Assembly: GCF_029846175.1 (NCBI RefSeq)
Contig: NZ_JARWAC010000021.1
Location: forward strand, 62,001-126,000
DNA length: 64,000 nt
Direction of reading: 5' to 3'
From: Sphaerisporangium sp. TRM90804
Lineage (GTDB): Bacteria; Actinomycetota; Actinomycetes; Streptosporangiales; Streptosporangiaceae
This document shows, piece by piece, positions 7,909 through 17,011 of this stretch (within the stretch, counting starts at the first letter, position 1; every line of letters starts with the position of its first letter). The position numbers were made by a program, and so were the translations under genes. The notes below the pieces were generated by a model. The model was not told where the DNA came from, ran no database searches, and saw only the letters and a list, made by a program, of their open reading frames with translations.

Positions 7909-9077
7909 GCCCGGCCAGGCTGCCCTTTCCCGCAGGCGCGGCCGTGGAGGTCGTGCTGGCGATCGACGTCGGCGGCACCAAGTTCGCGGCCGGGCTCGTC
8001 GGCTCCGACGGTGAGGTGCTGGTCGCCGACCGCGTCCCCACGCCGCCCGGGGGAGACGCCGCCGCGCTGTGGAAGACGCTGACCACCTTGGTCGACTCCG
8101 TGCTCGACCGGTGGCCCCAGGCGGTCGTCACCGGGGTCGGCGCCGGGTGCGGCGGCCCGATGACCTGGCCCGACGGCGTCGTCTCGCCGCTCAACATGCC
8201 CGGGTGGCAGGCCTTCCCGCTGCGGGCCATGCTCGCCGCCCGGTTCCCCGGGATGCCGGTGCGCGTCCACAACGACGCGATCTGCCTGGCCGCCGCCGAG
8301 CACTGGCGCGGCGCCGGGCGGGGCAGCGCCGACATGCTGGGCATGGTGGTGTCCACCGGCGTCGGCGGAGGCCTGATCCTCGGCGGGCGGCTGATCGACG
8401 GCGGCACCGGCAACGCCGGCCACATCGGCCACGTCGTCGTCGACCCCGAGGGCCCCGAGTGCCGCTGCGGCGGCCGAGGCTGCCTGGAGGCCGTCGCCCG
8501 AGGCCCCGGCCTAGCCGCCTGGGCCCTGGCCCAGGGCTGGACCCCGGGCGCCGGGAACTCGTCGGGCAGCGGGGACACGTCTGGCACCGGGAACATCCAG
8601 GACGCAGGGAGCATCCCGGGCGTCGGACACACGTCGGGCACCGGGGACGCACCGGCCATTGGGGACGCGCCGAGGGCCGGGACCACGCCGAGCGCCGGGG
8701 ATACGCCGGGGGGAGAGCCCTACGTCGAGGCGACGGCCGCGAGCGGCCGCCAGTTGGCGGCGGACGCCGCCGCCGGCGACGAGATCGCCCTGCGCGCCCT
8801 CACCCGGGCCGGGCGGGCGCTCGGCATCGCCATCGCCTCGGCCACCCACCTGTGCGACCTCGACATCGTGACCGTCGGCGGCGGCCTGTCCCAGTCCGGC
8901 CCCTTGCTCTTCGACCCCCTGGAGCAGGCCCTGCGCGCCCACGCCCGCATGGACTTCGCCCGCCGCCTCCGGGTGGTCCCCGCCCGCCTGGGCCAGGACG
9001 CCGGCCTCATAGGCGCCGCCGCCCTCCTCCACGCCGCTGCCCACTACTGGACCGCCCCACCCCAAGACGCGCCGTAG
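7905..9077 (+). CDS. ROK-family sugar kinase (glucokinase-like) with low-complexity insert
   Basis: 390 residues; ROK kinases usually have about 310-330. It has the phosphate loop IDVGGTKFAAG near residues 20-30, a catalytic Asp in HNDA (D124), and the ROK zinc motif CRCGGRGCLE (Cys186, 188, 193, with His in AGHIGH). It probably phosphorylates glucose or another hexose in the cytoplasm; the substrate is not clear from sequence. Residues about 213-270, just after the zinc motif, are a Gly/Asp/Thr/Ser/Ala-rich insert absent from the fold. The ATG overlaps the FIST stop codon by ATGA. Confidence 0.85.
   Translation: MSPARLPFPAGAAVEVVLAIDVGGTKFAAGLVGSDGEVLVADRVPTPPGGDAAALWKTLTTLVDSVLDRWPQAVVTGVGAGCGGPMTWPDGVVSPLNMPGWQAFPLRAMLAARFPGMPVRVHNDAICLAAAEHWRGAGRGSADMLGMVVSTGVGGGLILGGRLIDGGTGNAGHIGHVVVDPEGPECRCGGRGCLEAVARGPGLAAWALAQGWTPGAGNSSGSGDTSGTGNIQDAGSIPGVGHTSGTGDAPAIGDAPRAGTTPSAGDTPGGEPYVEATAASGRQLAADAAAGDEIALRALTRAGRALGIAIASATHLCDLDIVTVGGGLSQSGPLLFDPLEQALRAHARMDFARRLRVVPARLGQDAGLIGAAALLHAAAHYWTAPPQDAP
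8545..8715 (+). repeat. Imprecise in-frame tandem repeat inside the ROK gene
   Basis: About 170 bp made of variants of a GGGGACRCRYCGGGCACC-like unit encode runs such as GDTSGTGN and HTSGTGDAP. The frame is kept throughout. It sits at the end of the zinc motif and accounts for the extra length of the kinase. Confidence 0.7.
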
Positions 9078-9194
9078 TCCCCGGCCATCGACGCCTTCGG
9101 GTGACCTCACCCTCGTCCGGCCGGTGGCCGGCCTTCCCCGCCATGCCACCCGAAGTACCTCCCGGGCCGGTGATCAACCGGTCGCCGTCCCGAA

Positions 9195-9753
9195 ATGGTG
9201 CCTTCGGCGCGCTCTATCAAGGGCGACCCTCGACCTGAGCCCGCCCCACGGTGGCGCAGGGAACCGTCCATGACCGTAGAGGGAGCGGGCCGAGGCGACC
9301 GGTCGTGGTTACGCCTCATCCGAGTCCGCCTGGAGGTCGGCATGGTGTCGATGACCACCGCCTGTCGGACGACCGAGTCGACCGGGATGCGGTCGGGGCC
9401 GGTTGGGGCGTGGTCGGGGTCGACGACAACCGGGTTGCTCGGCGTACGGCGGCGCCGGCTTCGTCGTCCCAGCTCTCGCCGACGCGGCGCCGGGAGTGGG
9501 CAGTTGGCTGGCGGGGGTGATGTGGTCGCGCCCTGGGTGCGGGGGCGCTGGCTGCGTCGACCGGGTGCGGGCGGGGCCGGTTGGGGCGGGTCGGGGCTGG
9601 CTGGGGCGGGTCGGGCCGGTTGGGGGCGTGGTCGTGGTAGACGACAACCGGGTTGATGGCCGCCGTTTCCTCAACCACCTCGGGACGGTTGCCCGCGCGA
9701 GGCACAGGGGGGTGGGCGAGGGGCGCCTTCTAAAAGCGCGTCGAAGGCACCAT
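9195..9753. mobile_element. MITE-like inverted-repeat element (copy A), no transposase
   Basis: The left end begins ATGGTGCCTTCGGCGCGCTC (9195-9232). The right end (9717-9753) is its inverted copy with about 84% identity over 37 bases. The 777-bp gap between the ROK and threonine dehydratase genes is almost filled by this element. Open frames inside start MVPSAR from each end only because the terminal repeats contain ATGGTGCCTTCGGC; I do not regard them as genes. A related shorter element lies at 56272-56432. No target-site duplication is clear. Confidence 0.55.
9395..9655 (+). repeat. 43-bp direct repeat pair with G-rich tandem filler
   Basis: Copies at 9395-9437 and 9613-9655 share the core ACGACAACCGGGTTG and the preceding GGCCGGTTGGGGCGTGGTC. 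Between them are several more GGTTGGGGCGGGTCGGG units. It lies within the inverted-repeat element and is probably non-coding. Confidence 0.65.
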
Positions 9754-9854
9754 GGTGGAGGCGGGGGGATCGTGCCGCACTGCTGGAGTGGGGGGATGAT
9801 CTGCTGGGTGGGGCGGTGGTGGGTGGGGTTTCGGGTGGGTGGGAGACTTCGGGC

Positions 9855-11069
9855 ATGGCGGTACCCGAGGTGACCTACGACGACGTCGTGGCGGCGCGCG
9901 ACCTGCTTGACGACGTGGTGGTGCGGACGCCCATGTTGTACTCGCGCGTGCTGTCGGAGCTGGTCGGCGGGCCGGCGTACCTCAAGTGCGAGAACCTCCA
10001 GCGGGCCGGCTCCTTCAAGATCAGGGGGGCGTACGTCCGGATCGCCCGGCTCACCGACGAGGAGCGGGCGCGCGGGGTGGTGGCCGCGAGCGCGGGCAAC
10101 CACGCCCAGGGGGTGGCGCTGGCCTCGGGGCTGCTCGGGTGCAAGGCCACGGTGTTCATGCCGCTGGGCGCGCCGTTGCCCAAGATCGAAGCCACCCGCT
10201 CCTACGGCGCCGACGTGATCTTCGCCGGGATCACCGTCGACGAGTCGCTGATCGCGGCCAAGGAGCACGCGGAGACCACCGGGGCCGTCTTCATCCATCC
10301 CTTCGACCACGCCGACGTCGTGGCCGGCCAGGGCACCCTCGGGCTGGAGATCCTCGACCAGCTCCCGGAGGTCGGCACGATCGCGCTGGCCGTCGGCGGC
10401 GGGGGGCTCGCCGCCGGGGTGGCGCTCGCGGTCAAGTCGATGCGCCCGGGCGTGCGGGTGGTGGGCGTGCAGGCCGAGCGGGCCGCCGCCTACCCTGCGT
10501 CGCTGGCCGCCGGCCACCCGGTCATGGTCGAGCCGGTGTCCACCATGGCCGACGGCATCGCCGTGGGCCGTCCCGGCGACATCACGTTCGAGATGATCCA
10601 CTACCTGGTCGACAGCGTGGTGACGGTCTCGGAGGAGTCCCTGTCGCGGGCGTTGCTGCTCTGCCTGGAGCGGGTCAAGCAGGTGGTGGAGCCGGCCGGG
10701 GTGGCCGGGGTGGCCGCGCTGCTCGACCAGCCGCACGCGTTCGAGCCGCCGGTCGTCGCCGTGCTGTCGGGCGGCAACATCGACCCTCTGCTGCTGTCGA
10801 AGGTGCTCAGGCACGGCCTGTCGGCCGCCGGGCGCTACCTGGCCTTCCGCATCCGCCTGCCCGACCGCCCGGGGGCCCTGGCCACCCTCCTGGGCCGCCT
10901 GGCGGGCCTGGGCGCGAACGTGCTCGACGTCGTGCACGAGCGCATGGCGCCCCGCCTCCAGATGGACGAGGCCGAGGTGCTGATGCACCTGGAGACCAGG
11001 GGCCCGCTCCACTGCGACGAGGTGCTCGCGGGCCTGCGCGGCTACGGCTACAAGTTGATCTTCAACTGA
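9855..11069 (+). CDS. ilvA: Threonine ammonia-lyase (threonine dehydratase) with ACT domain
   Basis: 404 residues from the ATG at 9855; the longer frame from 9816 lacks a better site. The PLP lysine is in AGSFKIRGAY (K55). SAGNHAQG and the Gly-rich phosphate loop GGGGLAAG follow. Residues about 330-404 (RIRLPDRPGALATLLGRLAG) form a single C-terminal ACT domain. It converts threonine to 2-oxobutanoate and ammonia. The length and single ACT domain match the ~400-residue bacterial class that serves either isoleucine synthesis or threonine breakdown; the window has no other ilv genes. It is convergent with the M1 peptidase gene, whose stop lies 21 bp away. Confidence 0.9.
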   Translation: MAVPEVTYDDVVAARDLLDDVVVRTPMLYSRVLSELVGGPAYLKCENLQRAGSFKIRGAYVRIARLTDEERARGVVAASAGNHAQGVALASGLLGCKATVFMPLGAPLPKIEATRSYGADVIFAGITVDESLIAAKEHAETTGAVFIHPFDHADVVAGQGTLGLEILDQLPEVGTIALAVGGGGLAAGVALAVKSMRPGVRVVGVQAERAAAYPASLAAGHPVMVEPVSTMADGIAVGRPGDITFEMIHYLVDSVVTVSEESLSRALLLCLERVKQVVEPAGVAGVAALLDQPHAFEPPVVAVLSGGNIDPLLLSKVLRHGLSAAGRYLAFRIRLPDRPGALATLLGRLAGLGANVLDVVHERMAPRLQMDEAEVLMHLETRGPLHCDEVLAGLRGYGYKLIFN

Positions 11070-11090
11070 CGGGCCCGCCGGGGACGCCGG

Positions 11091-12572
11091 TCAGCGCAGG
11101 ATGGTGGGGCGACGGGCCTTGAACAGCCAGGCGTCGAAGAGGTCGCCGAGGGGCTTGCCCGAGACCTTCTCGGCGAGCTCGATGAACTGCCCGGTGGTGG
11201 CGTTGCCGTACTTGTGCCGGTCGGTCCAGGTGCGCAGCAGCCGGAAGAACGCCTCGTCGCCGATCCTGCGGCGGAGCACGTGCAGCGTCATCGCGCCTCG
11301 GGTGTAGACCGACACGTTGAACAGGTCTTGGCGCCGGGCCACTCCGGGCGGGTACTCCCACAGCGGCGCCCGGGCGACCGCGTACATGTCCTCGAAGGTC
11401 TTCTGCGCGGGAACGCCCTTGTCGTGCTCGGTCCACAGCCACTCGGCGTAGGTGGCGAACCCCTCGTTGAGCCACAGGTCCTTCCAGCGGGTGATGCTGA
11501 CGCTGTTGCCGAACCACTGGTGGGCGATCTCGTGGGCGATGATGTTGGCGTCCGGCTCGAAGCCGCCGTACATGGGCTTGGTCTGGTTCTCCAGCGCGTA
11601 GCCGCTGGAGAAGTCGTCGATCACGCCGCCGGTCGACTTGAACGGGTAGGGCCCGAACACCGTGGCCCAGTAGTCGGTGGTCCTCGCCGAGGTGTCGTAC
11701 AGGAAGTCGAGCTTGCGGCGGAACGCCGGGTCGGTGGCGGCGTACATCGGGATGCCGCCGCGGGTCTTGCCGGTGCGGACGTCGAACCTGCCCATCGTGA
11801 TCGTGGCCAGGTAGGTCGCCATCGGGTTGCTCTCGCGCCAGGCGAAGGTGGTGGTGCCGCCGGAGGTGGCGGGGGCTGCGCGCATCTCGCCGTTGGCGAT
11901 GACCGTCGTCCCGGCGGGCACGGTGACGTCGAAGTCGAACGTGGCCTTGTCGGCGGGGTGGTCGTTGCAGGGGAACCAGGTCTTGGAGCCGTTGGGCTCG
12001 CTGGTGACGAACGCGCCGTCCGCCGTCGGGATGAAGCCGTAGGTGCCGAGGTTGGGGGACTCGCGCACGGGGTCGGGCCTGCCGGCGTACTCGACGGCGA
12101 CCTTGAACGCCGCGCCCTTGGCGATCGGCGAGGCCGGGCTGACCACCAGCTCGTCGCCCCTGCGGGTGAAGCTCGCGGGCTTGTCGTCGACGCTCACGCG
12201 GTGGACGGTGTAGCCGTGCAGGTCGAGGTCGAACCGTGACAGGCCCTGCGTGGCCGTCGCCCTGACGCTGGCCGTGCCCGAGAGGTTCTTGGTCGGCGGA
12301 TCGTAGGCGAGCTTCAGCGCGTAGTGGCCGACGTCGTAGCCGCCGTTGCCGTCCTCGGGGAAGTCGGGGTCGCCGATGCCCGCGGCGCCCGGGAGGGCCG
12401 CGGCCACGGTCGCCCGGACGCCGCCCGCGAGGGGGGCCGGAGTGGGCGCGGTCGCCCCGTTCGACGCCGAGCAGGCGGTGAGGGTGATCATCACCGTGGA
12501 CAGGACGGCCGTCACCCGTCGGGGACCCCTGAGCTGCATGGCAGGCAGCCTACGCGAGAAAGGGCAGGTCAT
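11091..12572 (-). CDS. M1-family zinc metallopeptidase, predicted lipoprotein
   Basis: 493 residues. The zinc site HEIAHQWFG is near residue 345 with the third ligand in NEGFATYAEWLW. The usual GAMEN exopeptidase motif appears as GYALEN. The N-terminus has Arg residues, a hydrophobic helix and a lipobox-like LTAC, so it is probably anchored outside the membrane. It is shorter than PepN (about 850) and resembles the ~450-500-residue secreted M1 peptidases of actinomycetes. The start chosen has GGAG seven bases upstream; an alternative ATG at 12539 is possible. Function is inferred to be extracellular peptide trimming. Confidence 0.85.
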   Translation of the reverse strand: MTCPFSRRLPAMQLRGPRRVTAVLSTVMITLTACSASNGATAPTPAPLAGGVRATVAAALPGAAGIGDPDFPEDGNGGYDVGHYALKLAYDPPTKNLSGTASVRATATQGLSRFDLDLHGYTVHRVSVDDKPASFTRRGDELVVSPASPIAKGAAFKVAVEYAGRPDPVRESPNLGTYGFIPTADGAFVTSEPNGSKTWFPCNDHPADKATFDFDVTVPAGTTVIANGEMRAAPATSGGTTTFAWRESNPMATYLATITMGRFDVRTGKTRGGIPMYAATDPAFRRKLDFLYDTSARTTDYWATVFGPYPFKSTGGVIDDFSSGYALENQTKPMYGGFEPDANIIAHEIAHQWFGNSVSITRWKDLWLNEGFATYAEWLWTEHDKGVPAQKTFEDMYAVARAPLWEYPPGVARRQDLFNVSVYTRGAMTLHVLRRRIGDEAFFRLLRTWTDRHKYGNATTGQFIELAEKVSGKPLGDLFDAWLFKARRPTILR

Positions 12573-12603
12573 CAGGGATCTCCACCGCGACGGGAGATGC
12601 TTT

Positions 12604-12634
12604 GCCGCCTCTCCCGGGCTGCGGGAGAGGCGGC
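12604..12634. terminator. Terminator hairpin after hppD
   Basis: A perfect 12-bp stem (GCCGCCTCTCCC / GGGAGAGGCGGC) with a 7-nt loop lies 27 bp past the hppD stop and upstream of the M1 peptidase start on the same strand. It should insulate the two genes. Confidence 0.75.
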
Positions 12635-12660
12635 TTCACCACCTTCCGGGGCGAACCGGA

Positions 12661-13785
<1,125 letters not shown>

Positions 13786-13863
13786 CTATATGCGCAAGTG
13801 TTACAGAAATAGGTGGTCAGATTGTCTAGTAACCGGGGTCTACCAGCGGCGATCCTGTGCAGC

Positions 13864-14343
13864 ATGACGATCGACGAGCTGGACATCCGGTTGATCTCGC
13901 TGCTGGCGGCCGAGCCGCGGGTGGGCATCCTGGAGGCCTCCCGGCGGCTGGGAGTCGCGCGCGGCACCGTCCAGGCGCGCCTCGACCGCCTGGTCCAGAC
14001 CGGGATCGTCACCGGCTTCGGGCCGGACGTCGACCCCGCCGCGCTCGGCTACGCCGTCACGGCGTTCGTCACCCTGCAGATCCGCCAGGTCAGCGGTCAT
14101 GATCCGGTGGCGGGGCTGCTGGCCGCGATCCCCGAGGTGCTGGAAGTGCACACGATCACGGGCGGCGGTGACATGCTGTGCCGGGTGGTCGCGCGCAGCA
14201 ACGCCGACCTCCAGAGGGTCATCGACCTCATCGTGGAGGTCGAGGGGGTGGTGCGCACGTCGTCGGTGATCGCCCTGGACACGCCGGTCGCCTACCGGGT
14301 GCTCCCGCTGGTGGCGGGCTCGCTACGGCGAAGATCGCCATAG
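13864..14343 (+). CDS. Lrp/AsnC-family transcriptional regulator
   Basis: 159 residues from the ATG at 13864 (MTIDELDIRLISLLAAEPR). The N-terminal winged helix-turn-helix (residues 4-55, with VGILEASRRLGVARGTVQARL) is followed by a RAM/AsnC effector domain from about 65 to 145 containing GGGDMLCRVVARS. Such proteins form octamers and bind amino acids or related ligands. It is transcribed away from hppD with a short shared promoter region containing a GTTAC...GTAAC inverted pair (13800-13840), so control of hppD is likely. Confidence 0.85.
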   Translation: MTIDELDIRLISLLAAEPRVGILEASRRLGVARGTVQARLDRLVQTGIVTGFGPDVDPAALGYAVTAFVTLQIRQVSGHDPVAGLLAAIPEVLEVHTITGGGDMLCRVVARSNADLQRVIDLIVEVEGVVRTSSVIALDTPVAYRVLPLVAGSLRRRSP

Positions 14344-14506
14344 CGTCGTCCGGGCCCGGCCTTGACCCCGGGCGCCGCCCGGCGGGTGCCGTCCGAACGT
14401 GCCGTTGACGCGTCCTATATGTGGCGGCTCGTGAGGCTCGACGCGCGCGGCAGTGTTATCTATCGTTTACTGTGGACGATCCGCCCAGCTCACGGGGTTT
14501 TGCTGA

Positions 14507-16672
14507 GTGGCAGATCGGGGGTCAGGCCGAATGCGGGACGTAGAGAAGAGGCGCCAGGTGAGGCGACGTCTTCTCCGCCGGTTCCTCATCGCGGGGGGCA
14601 TCGCCGTCCTCGGCGTCGTGGGGGTCCTCGCCGTGGTCTGGGTTCTCACCCCGATCCCCGACACCACGCAGAAGCTGGCGACCGCCCAGGGGTCCCTGGT
14701 CTACTACCGCGACGGCAAGACGGTGCTGGCCCGCGAGGGCGTCAACCGCAAGAACGTCCCCCTGAAGCAGGTGCCGCAGGTCGTACGTGACGCGGTGATA
14801 GCCGTGGAGAACCGTACTTTTTACCAAGACCAAGGCGTCTCCCTGCAGGGCACGGCGCGCGCCATGTGGTCGACCGTCACCGGGAGCCAGCTCCAGGGCG
14901 GCTCGACGATCACCCAGCAGCTCGTCCGCAACTACTACAGCGGGCTGAGCCAGGAGCGGTCGGTCACCCGCAAGTTCAAAGAGATCATGATCGCGCTGAA
15001 GGTCGACCAGTCGCGGTCCAAGGGGTGGGTGCTCGAGCAGTACCTCAACACCATCTACTTCGGGCGCGGCGCCTATGGCGTCGAGGCCGCCGCGCAGGCC
15101 TACTTCGGCAAGAGCGTCGGCAAGCTGACCCCGGCCCAGGGCGCCTACCTCGCCGCGGTGATCCAGCAGCCGTCGCGGTTCGCCTCCCCCAAGGGCGCCG
15201 ATCTGGACGCCGCCAAGGCCCGTTGGCAGGCGGTGGTCGACGCCATGGTGGGCACCGGCACGCTCAGCCCGTCCGACGCCGCCGCGCTGACCTTCCCCAA
15301 GCTGGCCAAGCTGAAGAACCCGCTGTCGCTGAGCGGGCAGAAGGGCTACATCCTGGCCCAGGTGCGCTCGGAGCTGAACAGCCGCGGGTACTCCGACGAG
15401 GACATCCAGCAGGGCGGCCTGAAGATCACGACGACGTTCGACAAGAACCTGATGACCGCCGCCCAGCGCGCCGTCGAGGACACGCTGCCGGAGGGCACGT
15501 CCGGCAAGGTGCGCACCGGCCTGGCCGCCGTCGTGCCCGAAACCGGCGAGGTTGTCGCCTTCTACGGCGGCAAGGAGTACACCGCCAACCAGTACGACAA
15601 CGCGTTCTCGGCGAAGGTGCAGGCCGGGTCGACCTTCAAGCCGTACACGCTGGCGGCGGCGCTGGAGCAGGGGCTCGACCTGAACACCAGGGTCGAGGGC
15701 AACTCGCCCATCAGGGTGGCGTCCGCGAAGGATCCGATCCCCAACTCCGGCGGCACCTCCTACGGTTCGGCCATCGACCTGGTCGAGGCCACGCGCGACT
15801 CCGTCAACACCGCGTTCGTCGACCTCGCGCAGAAGGTCGGCCTGGAGAAGGTCGCCGAGGCCGCCGAGGCCGCGGGCATCCCGGCCGACCAGATCGCCCG
15901 GCAGAAGGACTTCCCCACCTTCCCGCTCGGCACGGCGTCGGTGAGCGCCGTCCAGCAGGCGTCCGGGTTCGCCACCTTCGCCGCCGAGGGCGTGCACCGC
16001 AAGGCGCACGTCATCCGCTCGGTGACCGACGCCGCCAAGATCACCCGCAAGTTCGCCGAGCCCGGCGTGCGCGCGTTCAGCGAGCACACCGCCGCCGACG
16101 CCACCTACGCGATGCGGCAGGTGGTCGAGGGCGGCACCGGCACGGCCGCCCGGCTCTACGACCGCCCGGCGGCCGGCAAGACCGGCACTAGCGACGCCGC
16201 CAGCTCGGTCTGGTTCGTGGGCTATACGCCGCAGCTCTCCACCGCGGTCAACATGTTCCGCGACGACAACAAGACCGTCCGCGTGCCCGGCTACGGCGCC
16301 CTCTTCGGCGGCTCCCTGCCCGCCCGCGTGTGGAAGGCCTTCATGGCCGAGGCCATGGCGGGCAAGCCGGTGAAGGAGTTCCCCGAGTCCACCTCGTACG
16401 ACCCGTACAACGGCGGCTGGTACGACGAGGACAACGGCTGGGGCGGCAACGGCGACGAGTACCAGGAGGACGGCTGGGGCGACCAGCCCCCCACCCAGAC
16501 CCCGCCCGGCGACGACCAGACGCCCCCGCCCTCGTCCCCGCCCACCGACACCGTCCCCGACCCCGACGCCACCCCTCCGCCCCCGCCGGACGCCCCCGAC
16601 AACCCGCCGGACGACCCGCCCCAAGAGGAACCCGAGGTCCCCCCGATCGTCCCCATAGGCCCTCCGGGCTGA
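14507..16672 (+). CDS. Bifunctional penicillin-binding protein (transglycosylase/transpeptidase)
   Basis: 721 residues from GTG; an in-frame ATG at 14531 is also possible. A basic cytoplasmic tail and a single membrane helix (residues about 26-50) lead into a GT51 transglycosylase with AVENRTFYQDQGVS, GGSTITQQLVRN and QYLNTIYFGRGAYGVEAAAQ. The transpeptidase domain has SxxK in GSTFKPYT, SxN in SVN and KTG in GKTGTSD. The last 90 residues are rich in Pro, Asp and Gly (YNGGWYDEDNGWGG...PPPPPD). It polymerises and cross-links peptidoglycan outside the membrane. The acidic Gly/Trp/Pro tail is typical of actinobacterial class A PBPs. Confidence 0.93.
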   Translation: MADRGSGRMRDVEKRRQVRRRLLRRFLIAGGIAVLGVVGVLAVVWVLTPIPDTTQKLATAQGSLVYYRDGKTVLAREGVNRKNVPLKQVPQVVRDAVIAVENRTFYQDQGVSLQGTARAMWSTVTGSQLQGGSTITQQLVRNYYSGLSQERSVTRKFKEIMIALKVDQSRSKGWVLEQYLNTIYFGRGAYGVEAAAQAYFGKSVGKLTPAQGAYLAAVIQQPSRFASPKGADLDAAKARWQAVVDAMVGTGTLSPSDAAALTFPKLAKLKNPLSLSGQKGYILAQVRSELNSRGYSDEDIQQGGLKITTTFDKNLMTAAQRAVEDTLPEGTSGKVRTGLAAVVPETGEVVAFYGGKEYTANQYDNAFSAKVQAGSTFKPYTLAAALEQGLDLNTRVEGNSPIRVASAKDPIPNSGGTSYGSAIDLVEATRDSVNTAFVDLAQKVGLEKVAEAAEAAGIPADQIARQKDFPTFPLGTASVSAVQQASGFATFAAEGVHRKAHVIRSVTDAAKITRKFAEPGVRAFSEHTAADATYAMRQVVEGGTGTAARLYDRPAAGKTGTSDAASSVWFVGYTPQLSTAVNMFRDDNKTVRVPGYGALFGGSLPARVWKAFMAEAMAGKPVKEFPESTSYDPYNGGWYDEDNGWGGNGDEYQEDGWGDQPPTQTPPGDDQTPPPSSPPTDTVPDPDATPPPPPDAPDNPPDDPPQEEPEVPPIVPIGPPG

Positions 16673-16741
16673 CCTCTACCAGATCTCGCACGTCAGACTG
16701 GAAAAGATCAAGGAAGTGGCGGCTCAATGGAGTAAAAGGGC

Positions 16742-16948
16742 TTGACCTCGGCAGAGCTATCAAAGGCCGCGTGGAGGAAGAGTTCCCGCAGCGGGAACAA
16801 CGGCGGCCAGTGCGTCGAGGTCGCAGGAAATCTCCCCGGCCTGGTCGCCGTTCGGGACAGCAAGAATCCCGCTGGGCCGGTGCTTGTTCTCGGGCCGGCG
16901 GCGTGGAGGGTCTTCGTCGGTGGGGTGAAGGGCGGAGAGATTTCCTGA
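16742..16948 (+). CDS. DUF397 domain protein
   Basis: 68 residues with the family hallmark AAWRKSSRSGNNGGQCVEVA, then VAVRDSKNPAGPVLVL and AWRVFV. The only in-frame start is TTG at 16742, with GGAG about nine bases upstream; ATG-GAG-TAA just before it is closed by a stop. DUF397 proteins usually sit beside an XRE-type regulator and are thought to work with it, for example in developmental control. Here no XRE gene adjoins, so it is an orphan copy. Function unknown. Confidence 0.75.
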   Translation: MTSAELSKAAWRKSSRSGNNGGQCVEVAGNLPGLVAVRDSKNPAGPVLVLGPAAWRVFVGGVKGGEIS

Positions 16949-16957
16949 CCGGTGTGA

Positions 16958-16982
16958 GGCCGGGCCCTGCGCGGGCCCGGCC
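16958..16982. terminator. Terminator hairpin between convergent genes
   Basis: A perfect 10-bp stem (GGCCGGGCCC / GGGCCCGGCC) with a 5-nt loop lies nine bases after the DUF397 stop and 29 before the stop of the convergent YyaL-type gene. Confidence 0.75.
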
Positions 16983-17011
16983 TTGCCGGAGTGGTCGGGG
17001 TGGGCTGCCTG

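Noticed and set aside
9195-9656. Open frame starting MVPSARSIKG
   Set aside because: It starts inside the terminal repeat and a similar frame arises at both ends and in copy B; explained by the repeat.
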